In this document: piece after piece, positions 1 through 8,937 of the stretch
Numbering within the stretch: the first letter of the stretch is position 1
Layout of the letters: each line of letters starts with the position of its first letter
Assembly (NCBI GenBank): GCA_902569785.1
Contig: CACFVO010000003.1
Coordinates: 34,750-98,749 of the forward strand
Length of the DNA: 64,000 bases
Direction: 5' to 3'
From: an uncultured Pelagibacteraceae bacterium
GTDB taxonomy: Bacteria > Pseudomonadota > Alphaproteobacteria > Pelagibacterales > Pelagibacteraceae
Made by a program: the position numbers and the translations under genes
The notes under the pieces: model-generated
What the model saw: the letters and a program-made list of their open reading frames with translations, nothing else
The model's database searches: none
What the model was told of the DNA's origin: nothing

Positions 1-29
1 AGTATAGATGCTGATTTTTTTTGTCTCAT
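1..29 (-). CDS. 5' tip of a sensor histidine kinase (probably chvG), cut by window edge
   Basis: Directly after chvI on the minus strand an ATG overlaps the chvI stop codon by one base (TAATG) and opens a frame that reads MRQKKSASI and then leaves the window. In alphaproteobacteria chvI is normally followed by the gene for its membrane histidine kinase ChvG, and tight overlap is typical. The identity is inferred from position only; nine residues carry no domain information. Confidence 0.45.
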
Positions 30-727
30 TAACTAACATTCCATCTATACCCACTTCCATATCTAGTTTCAATTGCAGAAAACTTTTCATCTACTTTTTT
101 AAACTTTTTTCTTATTCTTTTAACATGACTATCAATAGTTCTATCCTCGATCTCCGTATTTTCCTTATACGCGATATCCATTAAATGAGCTCTCTCTTTT
201 ATCACACCAGGCCTCTTTGCTAATTCTTTAACAATTAGAAATTCAGTTGTTGTGAGTTTATCAGGTAAAGATTTTCCACCCCATTCGCACTCTAATTGTG
301 AGGGATCTAATTTTAATTTTCCATGACTTATAATATTTTTAGTATCATCAACTACGTTGTTTTTCTTTCTTAATTGAACTCTTATTCTTTCAATTAAAAC
401 TTTAGTTGAAAAACCACCAGATTTTTTTACAAAATCATCAGCGCCTAATTTTAAACCCAGTAATTCATCGACTTCCTCATCTTTTGAAGTCAAAAAAATG
501 ATAGGGATTGACATTTTTTTCCTTAATTTTTTTAATAATTCTTCTCCATCCATTCTTGGCATTTTGATATCTAAAACTGCCAAATCAGGAGGATTTCTAG
601 TTAATCCTATTAATGCCGACTCTCCGTCTATATAAGTTTGAACTTTAAAGCCTTCCCTCTCAAGAGCAATGCTTATTCCCGTTAAAATATTTCTATCGTC
701 GTCTACTAATGCAATTGTTTGTGCCAT
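29..727 (-). CDS. chvI: ChvI-type OmpR-family response regulator
   Basis: DNA-binding response regulator of the ChvG/ChvI envelope-stress type. The N-terminal receiver (about residues 1-120) has the acidic triplet DDD at 9-11, the phospho-acceptor Asp53 in [11 protein letters not shown], Thr80 and a conserved Lys near 101. The C-terminal winged helix (about 130-232) has [17 protein letters not shown] and [14 protein letters not shown], which closely resemble alphaproteobacterial ChvI. The length of 232 aa is normal. The gene starts with ATG, lies 39 bp after polA on the same strand, and its stop overlaps the probable sensor gene. OmpR-type regulators in general share this fold; the ChvI call rests on the C-terminal motif. 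Confidence 0.85.
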   Translation of the reverse strand: MAQTIALVDDDRNILTGISIALEREGFKVQTYIDGESALIGLTRNPPDLAVLDIKMPRMDGEELLKKLRKKMSIPIIFLTSKDEEVDELLGLKLGADDFVKKSGGFSTKVLIERIRVQLRKKNNVVDDTKNIISHGKLKLDPSQLECEWGGKSLPDKLTTTEFLIVKELAKRPGVIKERAHLMDIAYKENTEIEDRTIDSHVKRIRKKFKKVDEKFSAIETRYGSGYRWNVS

Positions 728-766
728 ATAATCATTCTCAAGATATTGATGTCAAAATTTAGGCGT

Positions 767-3535
767 CTAATGAGCTTCACCCCAGTTATTACCTGAATTA
801 ATACTTACCTCCAAAGGAATTGAAAACATATGATGTTCTGAGCTAGAAATTGAAGTCATGGCATCTTTTATGATTTTCTTAATTTCTTTTTCATCTTTTT
901 GCAAACATTCAAATATTAATTCGTCATGTATTTGAAGAAGCATTTTAGCTTTATTTTTTTTATCTTCTAAAATTTTATCTATTTTTATCATGGCAAGTCT
1001 TATAATATCCGCTGCAGAACCTTGGATAGGAGCATTTATTGCCGCTCTTTCTTGAAAAGATCTTACACTAAAATTTTTATCATTAATGCCTCGAAGATGA
1101 ATTCTCCTACCAAATATATTTGTAACATAGCCTTGCTTCCTACAAGTTTTAATCGTTGAGTTCATATATTCTTTGATCTCAGGAAATTTTTTAAAGTAAG
1201 AATTTATAAAATCTAGCGCCTCCTGATTGGATACAGCTATTTGTTTAGCTAAACCATATTGTGTTATTCCATAAATAATTCCAAAATTTATTGCTTTTGC
1301 TTTTCTTCTAAAATCATCAGTGACTTTGTTTGTTGATAACCCAAAAACTTGACTAGCAGTTAAAACATGAATGTCTTGATTATTTTTAAAAGCTTTTTTT
1401 AACTCCTTTACATCTGCCATGTCAGCAAGAATCCTCATTTCTATTTGATCGTAATCAGCTGAGATAAGAATATTATTTTTTTCAGCAATAAATGCTTTCC
1501 TAATTTCTTTTCCATCTAAAGTTTTGATTGGAATATTTTGTAAATTAGGATCGCTAGATGCAAGTCGGCCTGTATTAGTCGCAGCTAAAAGAAATGAAGT
1601 GTGAACTCTTTTTGTTTTATTGTTAATGTGAGCTTGCAAAGCATCGGTATAAGTGCTTTTTAATTTTGATACTTGTCTCCATTCTAAAACTAGATTAGGA
1701 AATTTATGCCCTGTTAATGCTAAATCTTCTAAAATTTTAGCACTTGTTGCTAGACTACCTTTTTTAGTTTTTTTTAATTTTGCAATTTTCAATTCATTAT
1801 AAATTATTTCTCCAAGTTGTTTTGGTGAACCAATGTTGAACTCTTTACCAGAAACTTTATAAATTTCTTTTTCTATTTTTCTTAATCTTTCCTCAAATTT
1901 TTTTGACAATTGTTTTAAATAGATATCATCAACTTTAACTCCATTTATCTCTAATTTTGCAAGCAACTTAATCATTGGCTTTTCAAAGACTTCATAAATT
2001 TTTTTTAATTTTTCATTATTAACTCTATCTATTAAAAGATTATGAAGTCTTAATGTTACATCTGCATCCTCAGCGGCATACTTGGTAGCCTCTTCTAAGT
2101 TTACGTCTGAAAAGTTTAATTGCTTTTTTCCTGTGCCAACAACATCTTTATAAGAAATGGTTTTGTGACCTAGATGAATCTCTGAAAGCACATCCATATT
2201 GTGCCTATTATTACCCGCATCCAAAACATAAGATAACAACATAGTATCCTCCATGGGATCAACTTGGATTCCATTATTTTTTAGAACTATAAAATCGTAC
2301 TTAATATTTTGGCCAACTTTTTTAATACTTGGGTCTTCAAGTAAAGGTTTAATTTTTTTTAAAACTAACTTTTTGTCTAGACTTGTAATATTTTTATGCC
2401 CTAGCGGGATATAATACGCTTCATTAGGAGCATAACTAAAAGAGACTCCAATTAGTTCTGCTTCTAAAGGGTTTAAAGATGATGTTTCTGTGTCTATAGA
2501 AATCAAAGATTTTTTATTTAAAGTATCTAATAATTTGTCTAAATCTTTTTCCTTAAGTATGCTTTTGTAAAGCTTGGAGTCTATTTTAGAGGCTTTAGTT
2601 GTTTTAATATTAGAACTAGTATCACTTATATTATCTTCACCATAAAAACTTATAGCTTGACTTAATAATCTATTAAACTCCATTTCTCTTAAAAAATTAT
2701 AAAGATTATCTTTTTTTACATCTTTAATTATAAAGCTACTTGGATCATCTTCAACGGGCACATCTTTTTTTAATGTGACTAATTTTCGGCTTAGCAACGC
2801 TTTATCTTTATTGTCAAGCAATGTTTGCCGTCTTTTATTTTGGGGAATTTCAGAAGCTTTTTTTAATAAGTTTTCTAAATTATTATATTTATTAATTAAT
2901 TCAGCAGCGGTTTTAATGCCTATACCTGGCACACCAGGAATATTATCTGATGAGTCGCCTGCTAATGATTGTACATCTATAACTTGATTAGGTTTTACTC
3001 CAAATTTTTCCAAAACTTCTTTTTCACCAATAACTTTGCTTTTCATTGGATCGTATAATCTAATTTTATTTGATACTAGTTGCATTAAGTCTTTATCAGA
3101 TGAAATCACTGTAACTTTTGCTCCAGCTTCAGTAATTTTTTTTGCATAAGTAGCTATAAGGTCATCTGCTTCGTAATTCAAAAGTTCTATTGATGGTAAA
3201 TTAAATGCTTTTACTGATTTTCTTATATATTCAAATTGGGGAATTAAATCATCTGGTGCTTCAGTTCTATTAGATTTGTATTCACTGTAAATATCATTTC
3301 TAAAATTCTTTCTAGCTGAGTCAAAAATAACTGCAAAATGAGTTGGTTTATTAATAGAGTCATCTGATCTCGAATCTTCCAATAGTTTAAAAAGCATAGA
3401 ACAAAAACCACTTACAGCTCCTGTAGGAAGTCCATCACTTTTTCGAGATAACGGAGGTAAAGCATAATAAGCTCGAAAAATATAACCAGATCCATCTATA
3501 AGATAATAATGATCTGTTTTTTTTATTGAACTCAT
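767..3535 (-). CDS. polA: DNA polymerase I
   Basis: Full three-domain DNA polymerase I of 922 aa, acting in Okazaki-fragment processing and repair. Residues 1 to about 290 form the 5'-3' nuclease (YLIDGSGYIFRAYYAL at the start, then LAGDSSDNIPGVPGIG). The middle domain keeps the proofreading exonuclease signature ISIDTETSSL. The C-terminal polymerase has ADYDQIEMRILA (motif A), RRKAKAINFGIIYG (motif B) and QIHDELIFE (motif C). All catalytic motifs appear intact, so proofreading is probably active. The ATG start is 43 bp from a divergent ABC ATPase gene, so the two must share a very short promoter region. Confidence 0.97.
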   Translation of the reverse strand: MSSIKKTDHYYLIDGSGYIFRAYYALPPLSRKSDGLPTGAVSGFCSMLFKLLEDSRSDDSINKPTHFAVIFDSARKNFRNDIYSEYKSNRTEAPDDLIPQFEYIRKSVKAFNLPSIELLNYEADDLIATYAKKITEAGAKVTVISSDKDLMQLVSNKIRLYDPMKSKVIGEKEVLEKFGVKPNQVIDVQSLAGDSSDNIPGVPGIGIKTAAELINKYNNLENLLKKASEIPQNKRRQTLLDNKDKALLSRKLVTLKKDVPVEDDPSSFIIKDVKKDNLYNFLREMEFNRLLSQAISFYGEDNISDTSSNIKTTKASKIDSKLYKSILKEKDLDKLLDTLNKKSLISIDTETSSLNPLEAELIGVSFSYAPNEAYYIPLGHKNITSLDKKLVLKKIKPLLEDPSIKKVGQNIKYDFIVLKNNGIQVDPMEDTMLLSYVLDAGNNRHNMDVLSEIHLGHKTISYKDVVGTGKKQLNFSDVNLEEATKYAAEDADVTLRLHNLLIDRVNNEKLKKIYEVFEKPMIKLLAKLEINGVKVDDIYLKQLSKKFEERLRKIEKEIYKVSGKEFNIGSPKQLGEIIYNELKIAKLKKTKKGSLATSAKILEDLALTGHKFPNLVLEWRQVSKLKSTYTDALQAHINNKTKRVHTSFLLAATNTGRLASSDPNLQNIPIKTLDGKEIRKAFIAEKNNILISADYDQIEMRILADMADVKELKKAFKNNQDIHVLTASQVFGLSTNKVTDDFRRKAKAINFGIIYGITQYGLAKQIAVSNQEALDFINSYFKKFPEIKEYMNSTIKTCRKQGYVTNIFGRRIHLRGINDKNFSVRSFQERAAINAPIQGSAADIIRLAMIKIDKILEDKKNKAKMLLQIHDELIFECLQKDEKEIKKIIKDAMTSISSSEHHMFSIPLEVSINSGNNWGEAH

Positions 3536-3578
3536 ATATATATATTACATTAATTTTTAACCTATATTTAATCAAACT

Positions 3579-4508
3579 ATGGATAAATATGCTTTAACTG
3601 TTGAAAATCTTACAAAGATTTACTCGGATTCCAAAAACAAAAAAGAAAATAAAGCTCTTAATGATTTAAATTTTCAAGTGAAACAAGGGGAAATATTTGG
3701 TTTGCTTGGGCCTAATGGAGCTGGCAAAACTACTTTTTTAAGTATTCTAGGAGGGACCGTTTCAAAAACAAATGGTAGCGTTAATGTTTGGGGTTTTGAT
3801 ATTGATAAAAATCCTAGGCAAGTAAAAGCTTCTATAGGCATTGTGCCTCAAGAAGTTAATCTAGATGCTTTCTTTAGCCCGAGAAAATTACTGGAATTGC
3901 AAGCAGGTTTATACGGTATTACTAAAAAAGATAGAATTACAGATTTAATTTTGAAAATGGTGGCGTTGGAAAATAAAGCCAACGCTTATTCTAGAAGTTT
4001 GTCTGGTGGTATGAAAAGGAGATTGCTTATTGCAAAAGCAATGGTTCATCAACCTCCTATACTAATTTTAGATGAGCCAACTGCTGGAGTTGATGTTGAG
4101 CTAAGGAAAAATCTTTGGAACAATGTAAAAGAACTTAATAAAGAAGGTGTTACAATTATTCTTACAACACATTATTTATTTGAAGCTCAAGAAATGTGTG
4201 ACCGAATAGCAATTATAGATAAAGGTAATTTAGTTGCTCTTGATACAACTCAAAGGCTTTTAGATAGAATTCAAACAAAAAGAATAAATCTTAAAGTCAA
4301 AAATATTGATAAAAATAAAGTTTTAAAAATGGATGGGATTCATTTTAAGATCGATTCAAATGAGTCAATTTCAATTACCTACGAGAAAAATTCACTTAAT
4401 TTTGAAGAAATTATTAATTATCTTAGTCAAAACAACATAAAAATACTAGATATTGTTACAGAAGACGGGAATTTAGAGGATGTATTTATACAACTAACAA
4501 ATAGGTAG
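3579..4508 (+). CDS. ABC transporter ATP-binding protein (ABC-2 export type), partner not adjacent
   Basis: Single ABC ATPase domain of 309 aa with Walker A GPNGAGKTT (44-52), signature LSGGM (141-145), Walker B ILILDEPTAG (161-170) and a switch histidine in LTTHYLFEA. A C-terminal extension of about 80 residues (roughly 230-309) resembles the regulatory tail of drug/polysaccharide ABC-2 exporters. Such ATPases normally pair with a membrane permease encoded next door, but the next gene is bioY, so the partner must lie elsewhere. The substrate cannot be told from the sequence. Confidence 0.85.
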   Translation: MDKYALTVENLTKIYSDSKNKKENKALNDLNFQVKQGEIFGLLGPNGAGKTTFLSILGGTVSKTNGSVNVWGFDIDKNPRQVKASIGIVPQEVNLDAFFSPRKLLELQAGLYGITKKDRITDLILKMVALENKANAYSRSLSGGMKRRLLIAKAMVHQPPILILDEPTAGVDVELRKNLWNNVKELNKEGVTIILTTHYLFEAQEMCDRIAIIDKGNLVALDTTQRLLDRIQTKRINLKVKNIDKNKVLKMDGIHFKIDSNESISITYEKNSLNFEEIINYLSQNNIKILDIVTEDGNLEDVFIQLTNR

Positions 4509-4540
4509 ATTTAATTTAAAAAAAAGATAAATATACATAT

Positions 4541-5092
4541 ATGGAAATTGTTAAAAATTTTTCACAGTCAAAATTAGTAAAAAATTTGTTTGTAATTTTA
4601 ATCGGATCTATTCTTCTCGCTATTTCATCAAAAATAAAAATTCCTTTTTACCCTGTGCCTATGACAATGCAAACTTTAGTTGTCCTAATTATTGGTATTG
4701 GTTTTGGATGGAAACTTGGTATAGCAACTATAATGCTATATCTATTTGAAGGAATAATAGGTTTACCAGTTTTTTCAGGAACTCCAGAAAAAGGGGTTGG
4801 TTTAATTTATTTTACTGGACCAACTATGGGTTATTTGATTGGTTTTCTAGTTGCTGTATTTTTTGCTGGAAAATTTAACTATGATAATAATTTATTTAAG
4901 AACTTCCTTAAATTGACTTTTGCAACGAGCTTTATTTATATCTTGGGAATGCTATGGCTAGGAGGATTAATAGGCTGGGACAAGCCAATATTTAAATTAG
5001 GTGCTCAACCATTTTTATTAGCAGAATTATTTAAGATTCTCTTAGCAACCTTTGCTATAAACCAAATAAAAAAGATTAAAAAAAAATTTTAA
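4541..5092 (+). CDS. bioY: BioY-type biotin transporter substrate-binding subunit
   Basis: Polytopic membrane protein of 183 aa matching BioY, the substrate-specific (S) component of energy-coupling-factor biotin transporters. The family signature is clear: KIPFYPVPMTMQTLVVLIIG near 32-51, then LYLFEGIIGLPVFSG and TGPTMGYLIGFLVAVFFAG. Five or six hydrophobic segments are visible. No BioM/BioN (ATPase and T component) genes are adjacent, and the ABC ATPase upstream is not of the ECF type. Some BioY proteins are reported to work alone. It lies 32 bp after the ABC ATPase and ends 1 bp before the convergent regA stop. Confidence 0.9.
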   Translation: MEIVKNFSQSKLVKNLFVILIGSILLAISSKIKIPFYPVPMTMQTLVVLIIGIGFGWKLGIATIMLYLFEGIIGLPVFSGTPEKGVGLIYFTGPTMGYLIGFLVAVFFAGKFNYDNNLFKNFLKLTFATSFIYILGMLWLGGLIGWDKPIFKLGAQPFLLAELFKILLATFAINQIKKIKKKF

Positions 5093-5093
5093 G

Positions 5094-5669
5094 TTATCTT
5101 GGGGATCTTTTAGATAAGATTCTTTGTAGAGTCCTTCTATGCATTTTTAGTCTTCTAGCTGTTTCAGAAACGTTTCGATTACATAATTCAAATACTCTGT
5201 GAATATGTTCCCACTTTACTCTATCAGCAGACATTGGGTTTTCTGGAGGTTTTGCTTTCGACTCAGGTGAAGCTAATAGTGCTGCCTCTACGTCGTCTGC
5301 ATCTACAGGTTTAGCCATATAATCTATGGCGCCTGCTTTAACTGCTGCTACAGCCGTAGGCAAATTCCCGTATCCCGTTAACATTACAATCCTGCAGTCT
5401 TTTTTGTTCTTAGATAGTTCTTTAACCACATCTAGCCCATTGCCATCTTCTAGTCTTAAATCCACTAAAGCAAAACTAGGAGGTGGACTGTTTTTAACTA
5501 TCTGAAGCCCCTCAGACACCGTTTTAGCTTCTTTTACAACAAAACCCTTCTTCTCCATGGCTCTTGAAAGCCTTCCTCTTAATGGATCGTCATCATCGAG
5601 AATAAGAAGTGTCTTGTCCTGAAAATCGGACAGATTTAGTTGCTTTGGGTAATTTTTAGAAGCTTTCAT
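5094..5669 (-). CDS. regA: RegA/PrrA/ActR redox response regulator
   Basis: Two-domain response regulator of 191 aa. The receiver (about 18-130) has LDDDDP at 24-29, phospho-acceptor Asp70 in ALVDLRLEDGNGLD and the switch residues MLTGYG and KP. A proline-containing linker leads to a Fis-type helix-turn-helix at the C terminus (CNRNVSETARRLKMHRRTLQ), the hallmark of RegA. RegA globally controls energy-generating genes in response to redox through RegB. The regB gene is 3.3 kb upstream on the same strand, separated by a polyamine operon on the other strand. The start codon overlaps a 15-bp palindrome listed separately. Confidence 0.95.
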   Translation of the reverse strand: MKASKNYPKQLNLSDFQDKTLLILDDDDPLRGRLSRAMEKKGFVVKEAKTVSEGLQIVKNSPPPSFALVDLRLEDGNGLDVVKELSKNKKDCRIVMLTGYGNLPTAVAAVKAGAIDYMAKPVDADDVEAALLASPESKAKPPENPMSADRVKWEHIHRVFELCNRNVSETARRLKMHRRTLQRILSKRSPR

Positions 5670-5682
5670 ATGGTAACCATAT
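5668..5682. promoter_or_regulatory. Palindrome overlapping the regA start codon
   Basis: ATATGGTAACCATAT forms 7-bp inverted arms around one central base. It begins inside the regA start codon (complement of CAT at 5667-5669) and covers the region where a ribosome would bind. It could be an operator for regA or for the divergent decarboxylase gene, or a chance palindrome in AT-rich sequence. No known consensus is matched. Confidence 0.3.
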
Positions 5683-5741
5683 AGTTACTAAGATCAATTT
5701 TACAACTAGTCAAAATAGCATTTTTTTCTTTACATAAAGTC

Positions 5742-5800
5742 AAAAAAACCTTAAATGCGACTTAATAAGGTTTTTTTTGTACAAATTTTTTAAAAACCTT
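5742..5800 (+). promoter_or_regulatory. Possible attenuator-like leader of the polyamine operon
   Basis: Three segments can pair in two exclusive ways. AAAAAAACCTTA (5742-5753) pairs with TAAGGTTTTTTT (5766-5777), giving a terminator-like hairpin followed by a T tract. Alternatively AAGGTTTTT (5767-5775) pairs with AAAAACCTT (5792-5800). The element lies 29-87 nt before the decarboxylase start. Whether transcription begins upstream of 5742 is unknown; a weak TTTACA-N17-TAAATG at 5730-5757 would start inside the element and remove the first arm. AT-rich sequence makes such pairings fairly easy by chance. Confidence 0.35.
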
Positions 5801-5828
5801 CTGTGTAAATTAACGAGGGACACATGAG

Positions 5829-7007
5829 ATGCGAAAATTTAAAGACGTTAACGAATTAGTTAACGAGTTGAAACCTGATTATCCCGTATATTGTATACGG
5901 CCAGAGTCGATAAAAAAATCTACAAAGTTTTTTAAAGATAACTTTCCAGGCAAAGTTCTTTACGCTGTTAAAACGAATCCTAATGAACAATTAATTAAAC
6001 AGATTATCTCGAATGGAATAGAAGATTTCGATGTAGCTTCTCTTAATGAAATTAAATTAATAAGTAAGATTAAACCAGAAGCTAATTTATACTTTATGCA
6101 TACTATAAAAAGTAAAGAAAGTATTGCATCAGCTTATTTTAATTATGGAGTTAGAAACTTTGCATTAGATCATAAAGACGAACTTAGAAAAATTCTTGAA
6201 GCCACAAATAAAGCTAAGGATTTAAATTTATTCGTAAGAATAGCTATTTCTAATGAGCATGCTGAAATTGATTTATCAAGAAAATTTGGGGCACTTCCCT
6301 CTGAAGCATTAGGTCTTGTAAGATTGTGTAAAGAACATTCAAAAAAACTTGGAATAAGTTTTCATGTTGGTTCTCAATGCATGCATAAGATTTCTTATTC
6401 GAAGGGTATTCGTGAAATTGGAAATATAATTAAAAAAACTAAAATTATACCTGAAGTTATTAATGTTGGTGGTGGCTTTCCATCATTGTATCCTGATCTT
6501 AATCCTGAACCACTTAATAACTATCTTAATGAAATAAAAAAATCTCTTAAAAATTTAAAATTACCAAAACTACCCCAAATTATTTGCGAACCAGGAAGAG
6601 CCATTGTAGCTGAAAGCGGATCAACGATAGTTAAAGTTATATTAAGAAAAAAACAAAATCTCTATATAAACGATGGTACTTATGGCTCATTATTTGATGC
6701 TGGAGTTCCAAATTTTGTTTTACCAACTAAAATGATTACTAGTGGAAGAATTCATTCTAAAAAATTAACTTCATTTAGACTCTTCGGACCAACTTGTGAT
6801 AGTTTAGATTACATGAAAGGACCTTTTTTATTACCGAATAATATAAAAGATGGTGACTACATCGAATTGGGCCAATTAGGTGCATACGGATTGACTTTTA
6901 GAACAAAATTTAATGGTTTTTATTCAAATGAAATTTTCGAATTGAATGATAAACCAATCATGTCTTTATATGAGGATTCAAGTAAAGTCGATTACTTGGT
7001 TGCTTAA
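5829..7007 (+). CDS. Ornithine (or lysine/ornithine) decarboxylase, fold III
   Basis: PLP-dependent decarboxylase of the alanine-racemase fold (group IV), 392 aa, converting ornithine to putrescine or lysine to cadaverine. Visible features are the PLP lysine Lys48 in VLYAVKTNP, FHVGSQC (178-184), the glycine loop GGGFP (214-218), CEPGR (253-257) and the catalytic Cys323 in LFGPTCDSLD. A GAGG ribosome-binding site at 5815-5818 supports the start. It is the first gene of a three-gene operon; its stop overlaps the next ATG by one base (TAATG). Substrate preference between ornithine and lysine cannot be decided by eye. A possible attenuator precedes it. Confidence 0.9.
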   Translation: MRKFKDVNELVNELKPDYPVYCIRPESIKKSTKFFKDNFPGKVLYAVKTNPNEQLIKQIISNGIEDFDVASLNEIKLISKIKPEANLYFMHTIKSKESIASAYFNYGVRNFALDHKDELRKILEATNKAKDLNLFVRIAISNEHAEIDLSRKFGALPSEALGLVRLCKEHSKKLGISFHVGSQCMHKISYSKGIREIGNIIKKTKIIPEVINVGGGFPSLYPDLNPEPLNNYLNEIKKSLKNLKLPKLPQIICEPGRAIVAESGSTIVKVILRKKQNLYINDGTYGSLFDAGVPNFVLPTKMITSGRIHSKKLTSFRLFGPTCDSLDYMKGPFLLPNNIKDGDYIELGQLGAYGLTFRTKFNGFYSNEIFELNDKPIMSLYEDSSKVDYLVA

Positions 7008-8056
7008 TGACAAAAAAAAATGGTCCAAACATCGGACATAATAAAAAATCATTCCTAAATAATCCTGTAGAACATATAGACATAACTTCTTTTGATGCGA
7101 GAAAAATAATTGAAGGTATGGGAAAAATGTCATTTACCTCTAGAGACACCGCAAATGCAGCTAAAATTTATAATGAGATGATATCAGACGATAACTGTTC
7201 TATTTTTCTTACAATTGCAGGCTCAACCTCTGCGGGTGGTTGTATGAATCTTTATTCAGATTTAATTAAGTATAACATGGTTGACGCAGTAGTAGCCACA
7301 GGAGCCTCTATAATTGATATGGATTTTTTTGAGGCTCTAGGGTTCAAGCATTATCAAGGGTCTCAATTCCAAGATGATACCGAACTTAGAAAAAATTATA
7401 TTGATAGAATTTACGACACATATATTGATGAAGAAGAGCTTCAAGCCTGTGATCAAGCTATTTGTGACGTCGCTAATTCATTAGAACCTAAAGCTTATAC
7501 CTCAAGAGAGTTTATTAAAGAACTAGGAAAATTTTTGAAAAATAATGGGAAAAAAAAAGGTTCTTTAATAGAAACAGCATTTGACAATAATGTTCCTATT
7601 TTTTGTCCAGCATTCACAGATAGTTCTGCTGGATTTGGTTTAGTAATGCATCAAGAACAAAATCCAAATAAGCACATCACAATTGATTCTATAAGAGAGT
7701 TAAGAGAATTAACTGAAATTAAAGTAAAATCTAAGCAATCTGGTCTATTAATGGTAGGCGGTGGAGTGCCTAAAAATTTTGTTCAAGACACAGTTGTCTG
7801 TGCAGATCTTATAGGTAAAAAAGTCGATATGCATAAATATGCTATTCAAATTACAGTTGCAGATACTAGAGATGGAGCTTGTAGTAGTTCAACTTTAAAA
7901 GAAGCTAGCTCATGGGGGAAGGTAGATGTTGCTAAAGAACAGATGGTTTTTGCTGAAGCTACAAGTGTTTTGCCCTTAATTGCTAGTGATGCATATCACC
8001 GTGAAAATTGGAAAAATAGAAAAAAAAGAAATTTTTCTCAGTTATTTAAGTCTTAA
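7007..8056 (+). CDS. Deoxyhypusine-synthase-like enzyme (probable polyamine synthase)
   Basis: A 349-aa protein of the deoxyhypusine synthase family. It keeps the NAD-site motif LTIAGSTSAGG (68-78) and the family's catalytic lysine context EASSWGK (Lys305), followed by FAEATSVLPL. In eukaryotes and archaea this enzyme transfers an aminobutyl group from spermidine to eIF5A. Bacteria lack eIF5A, and related enzymes make homospermidine or other polyamines. Its position between a decarboxylase and a ureohydrolase, with one-base overlaps on both sides, strongly suggests a role in polyamine synthesis. The exact reaction is not deducible from the sequence. Confidence 0.85.
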   Translation: MTKKNGPNIGHNKKSFLNNPVEHIDITSFDARKIIEGMGKMSFTSRDTANAAKIYNEMISDDNCSIFLTIAGSTSAGGCMNLYSDLIKYNMVDAVVATGASIIDMDFFEALGFKHYQGSQFQDDTELRKNYIDRIYDTYIDEEELQACDQAICDVANSLEPKAYTSREFIKELGKFLKNNGKKKGSLIETAFDNNVPIFCPAFTDSSAGFGLVMHQEQNPNKHITIDSIRELRELTEIKVKSKQSGLLMVGGGVPKNFVQDTVVCADLIGKKVDMHKYAIQITVADTRDGACSSSTLKEASSWGKVDVAKEQMVFAEATSVLPLIASDAYHRENWKNRKKRNFSQLFKS

Positions 8057-8937
8057 TGAATTATTTAAGTCAAAGAAAAGGTTTCCTTGGTTATGACGCG
8101 AGTCAAAAAACTAATCATAAGGTAGTTGTAGTACCATTTGGTTTAGAAAAAACTGTTAGTTACGGAGGTGGAACAAAGAATGGTCCAAAAGAAATAATCA
8201 AAGCATCTCATCAAGTTGAATTATTTGATGAAGAGTTAAACAAAGAGCCGTATAAAGAAATTGGAATTAAAACTCTTAAACCATTTTTAATAAAAAAAGA
8301 AATTAAGTCTGCGTTAAATCAGTTAACAAAAATTAATAAAAAAATTTTATCAAATAATAAATTTCCTATAGTTTTTGGAGGTGAACATTCTTTAACAGTT
8401 GGATCAATCAAACCTTTTGTAGAAAAATACGATGAAATAACTTTACTTCATTTTGATGCTCATGCAGATCTAAGAGAGAGTTATAATGGAGAAAAATACT
8501 CACATGCTTCAGCAATAAAAAGATGTTTAGATTTCAAAAATGTAAAAGTTGTTTCCTTTGGGATAAGAAATTTATCTCAATCAGAGATGAACTTTTATAA
8601 AAACAATCAACATAGAATCGAGATATTTTGGGGCAAAGACAAAAAAAATTGGAATTTAAGTCGTCTAAAAAGTATTTTTAAAAAAAAAAATGTTTATATT
8701 ACGTTTGACGTAGATGGTTTTGACGCAAGTATTATGCCAGCAACAGGAACACCTGAGCCAGGAGGTTTGTTATGGGAGGAGGTGCTTCCTATTATAAAAA
8801 ATGTTTGTCAAATTTCTAATATAGTTGGAGTAGATATTAATGAGTTAGCTCCAATAAAAAATTTTGACTCTTATAATTTTCTAGTAGCAAAATTGGCATA
8901 CAAAATTTTATCTTATATATTTGAATTTAAACGTTAG
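8056..8937 (+). CDS. Agmatinase-family ureohydrolase
   Basis: Manganese-dependent ureohydrolase of 293 aa. Metal ligands are visible as GGEHS (His111), FDAHAD (Asp134, His136, Asp138) and TFDVDGFD (Asp218, Asp220). ATGTPEPGG (229-237) is the agmatinase-type substrate loop. GGEHS replaces the commoner GGDHS. Agmatinase makes putrescine and urea from agmatine; paralogues act on aminopropylagmatine, guanidinobutyrate and related substrates. It ends the polyamine operon (TAATG overlap with the DHS-like gene) and its 3' end overlaps the convergent regB by 11 bp. The true substrate is uncertain because no arginine decarboxylase gene is seen in this window. Confidence 0.85.
   Translation: MNYLSQRKGFLGYDASQKTNHKVVVVPFGLEKTVSYGGGTKNGPKEIIKASHQVELFDEELNKEPYKEIGIKTLKPFLIKKEIKSALNQLTKINKKILSNNKFPIVFGGEHSLTVGSIKPFVEKYDEITLLHFDAHADLRESYNGEKYSHASAIKRCLDFKNVKVVSFGIRNLSQSEMNFYKNNQHRIEIFWGKDKKNWNLSRLKSIFKKKNVYITFDVDGFDASIMPATGTPEPGGLLWEEVLPIIKNVCQISNIVGVDINELAPIKNFDSYNFLVAKLAYKILSYIFEFKR

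Noticed and set aside
5670-5828. speF-type leader RNA upstream of the decarboxylase
   Set aside because: The alphaproteobacterial speF leader is several hundred bases long; only 159 bp is available and the sequence is simple AT-rich. Only a small alternative-hairpin element is reported.
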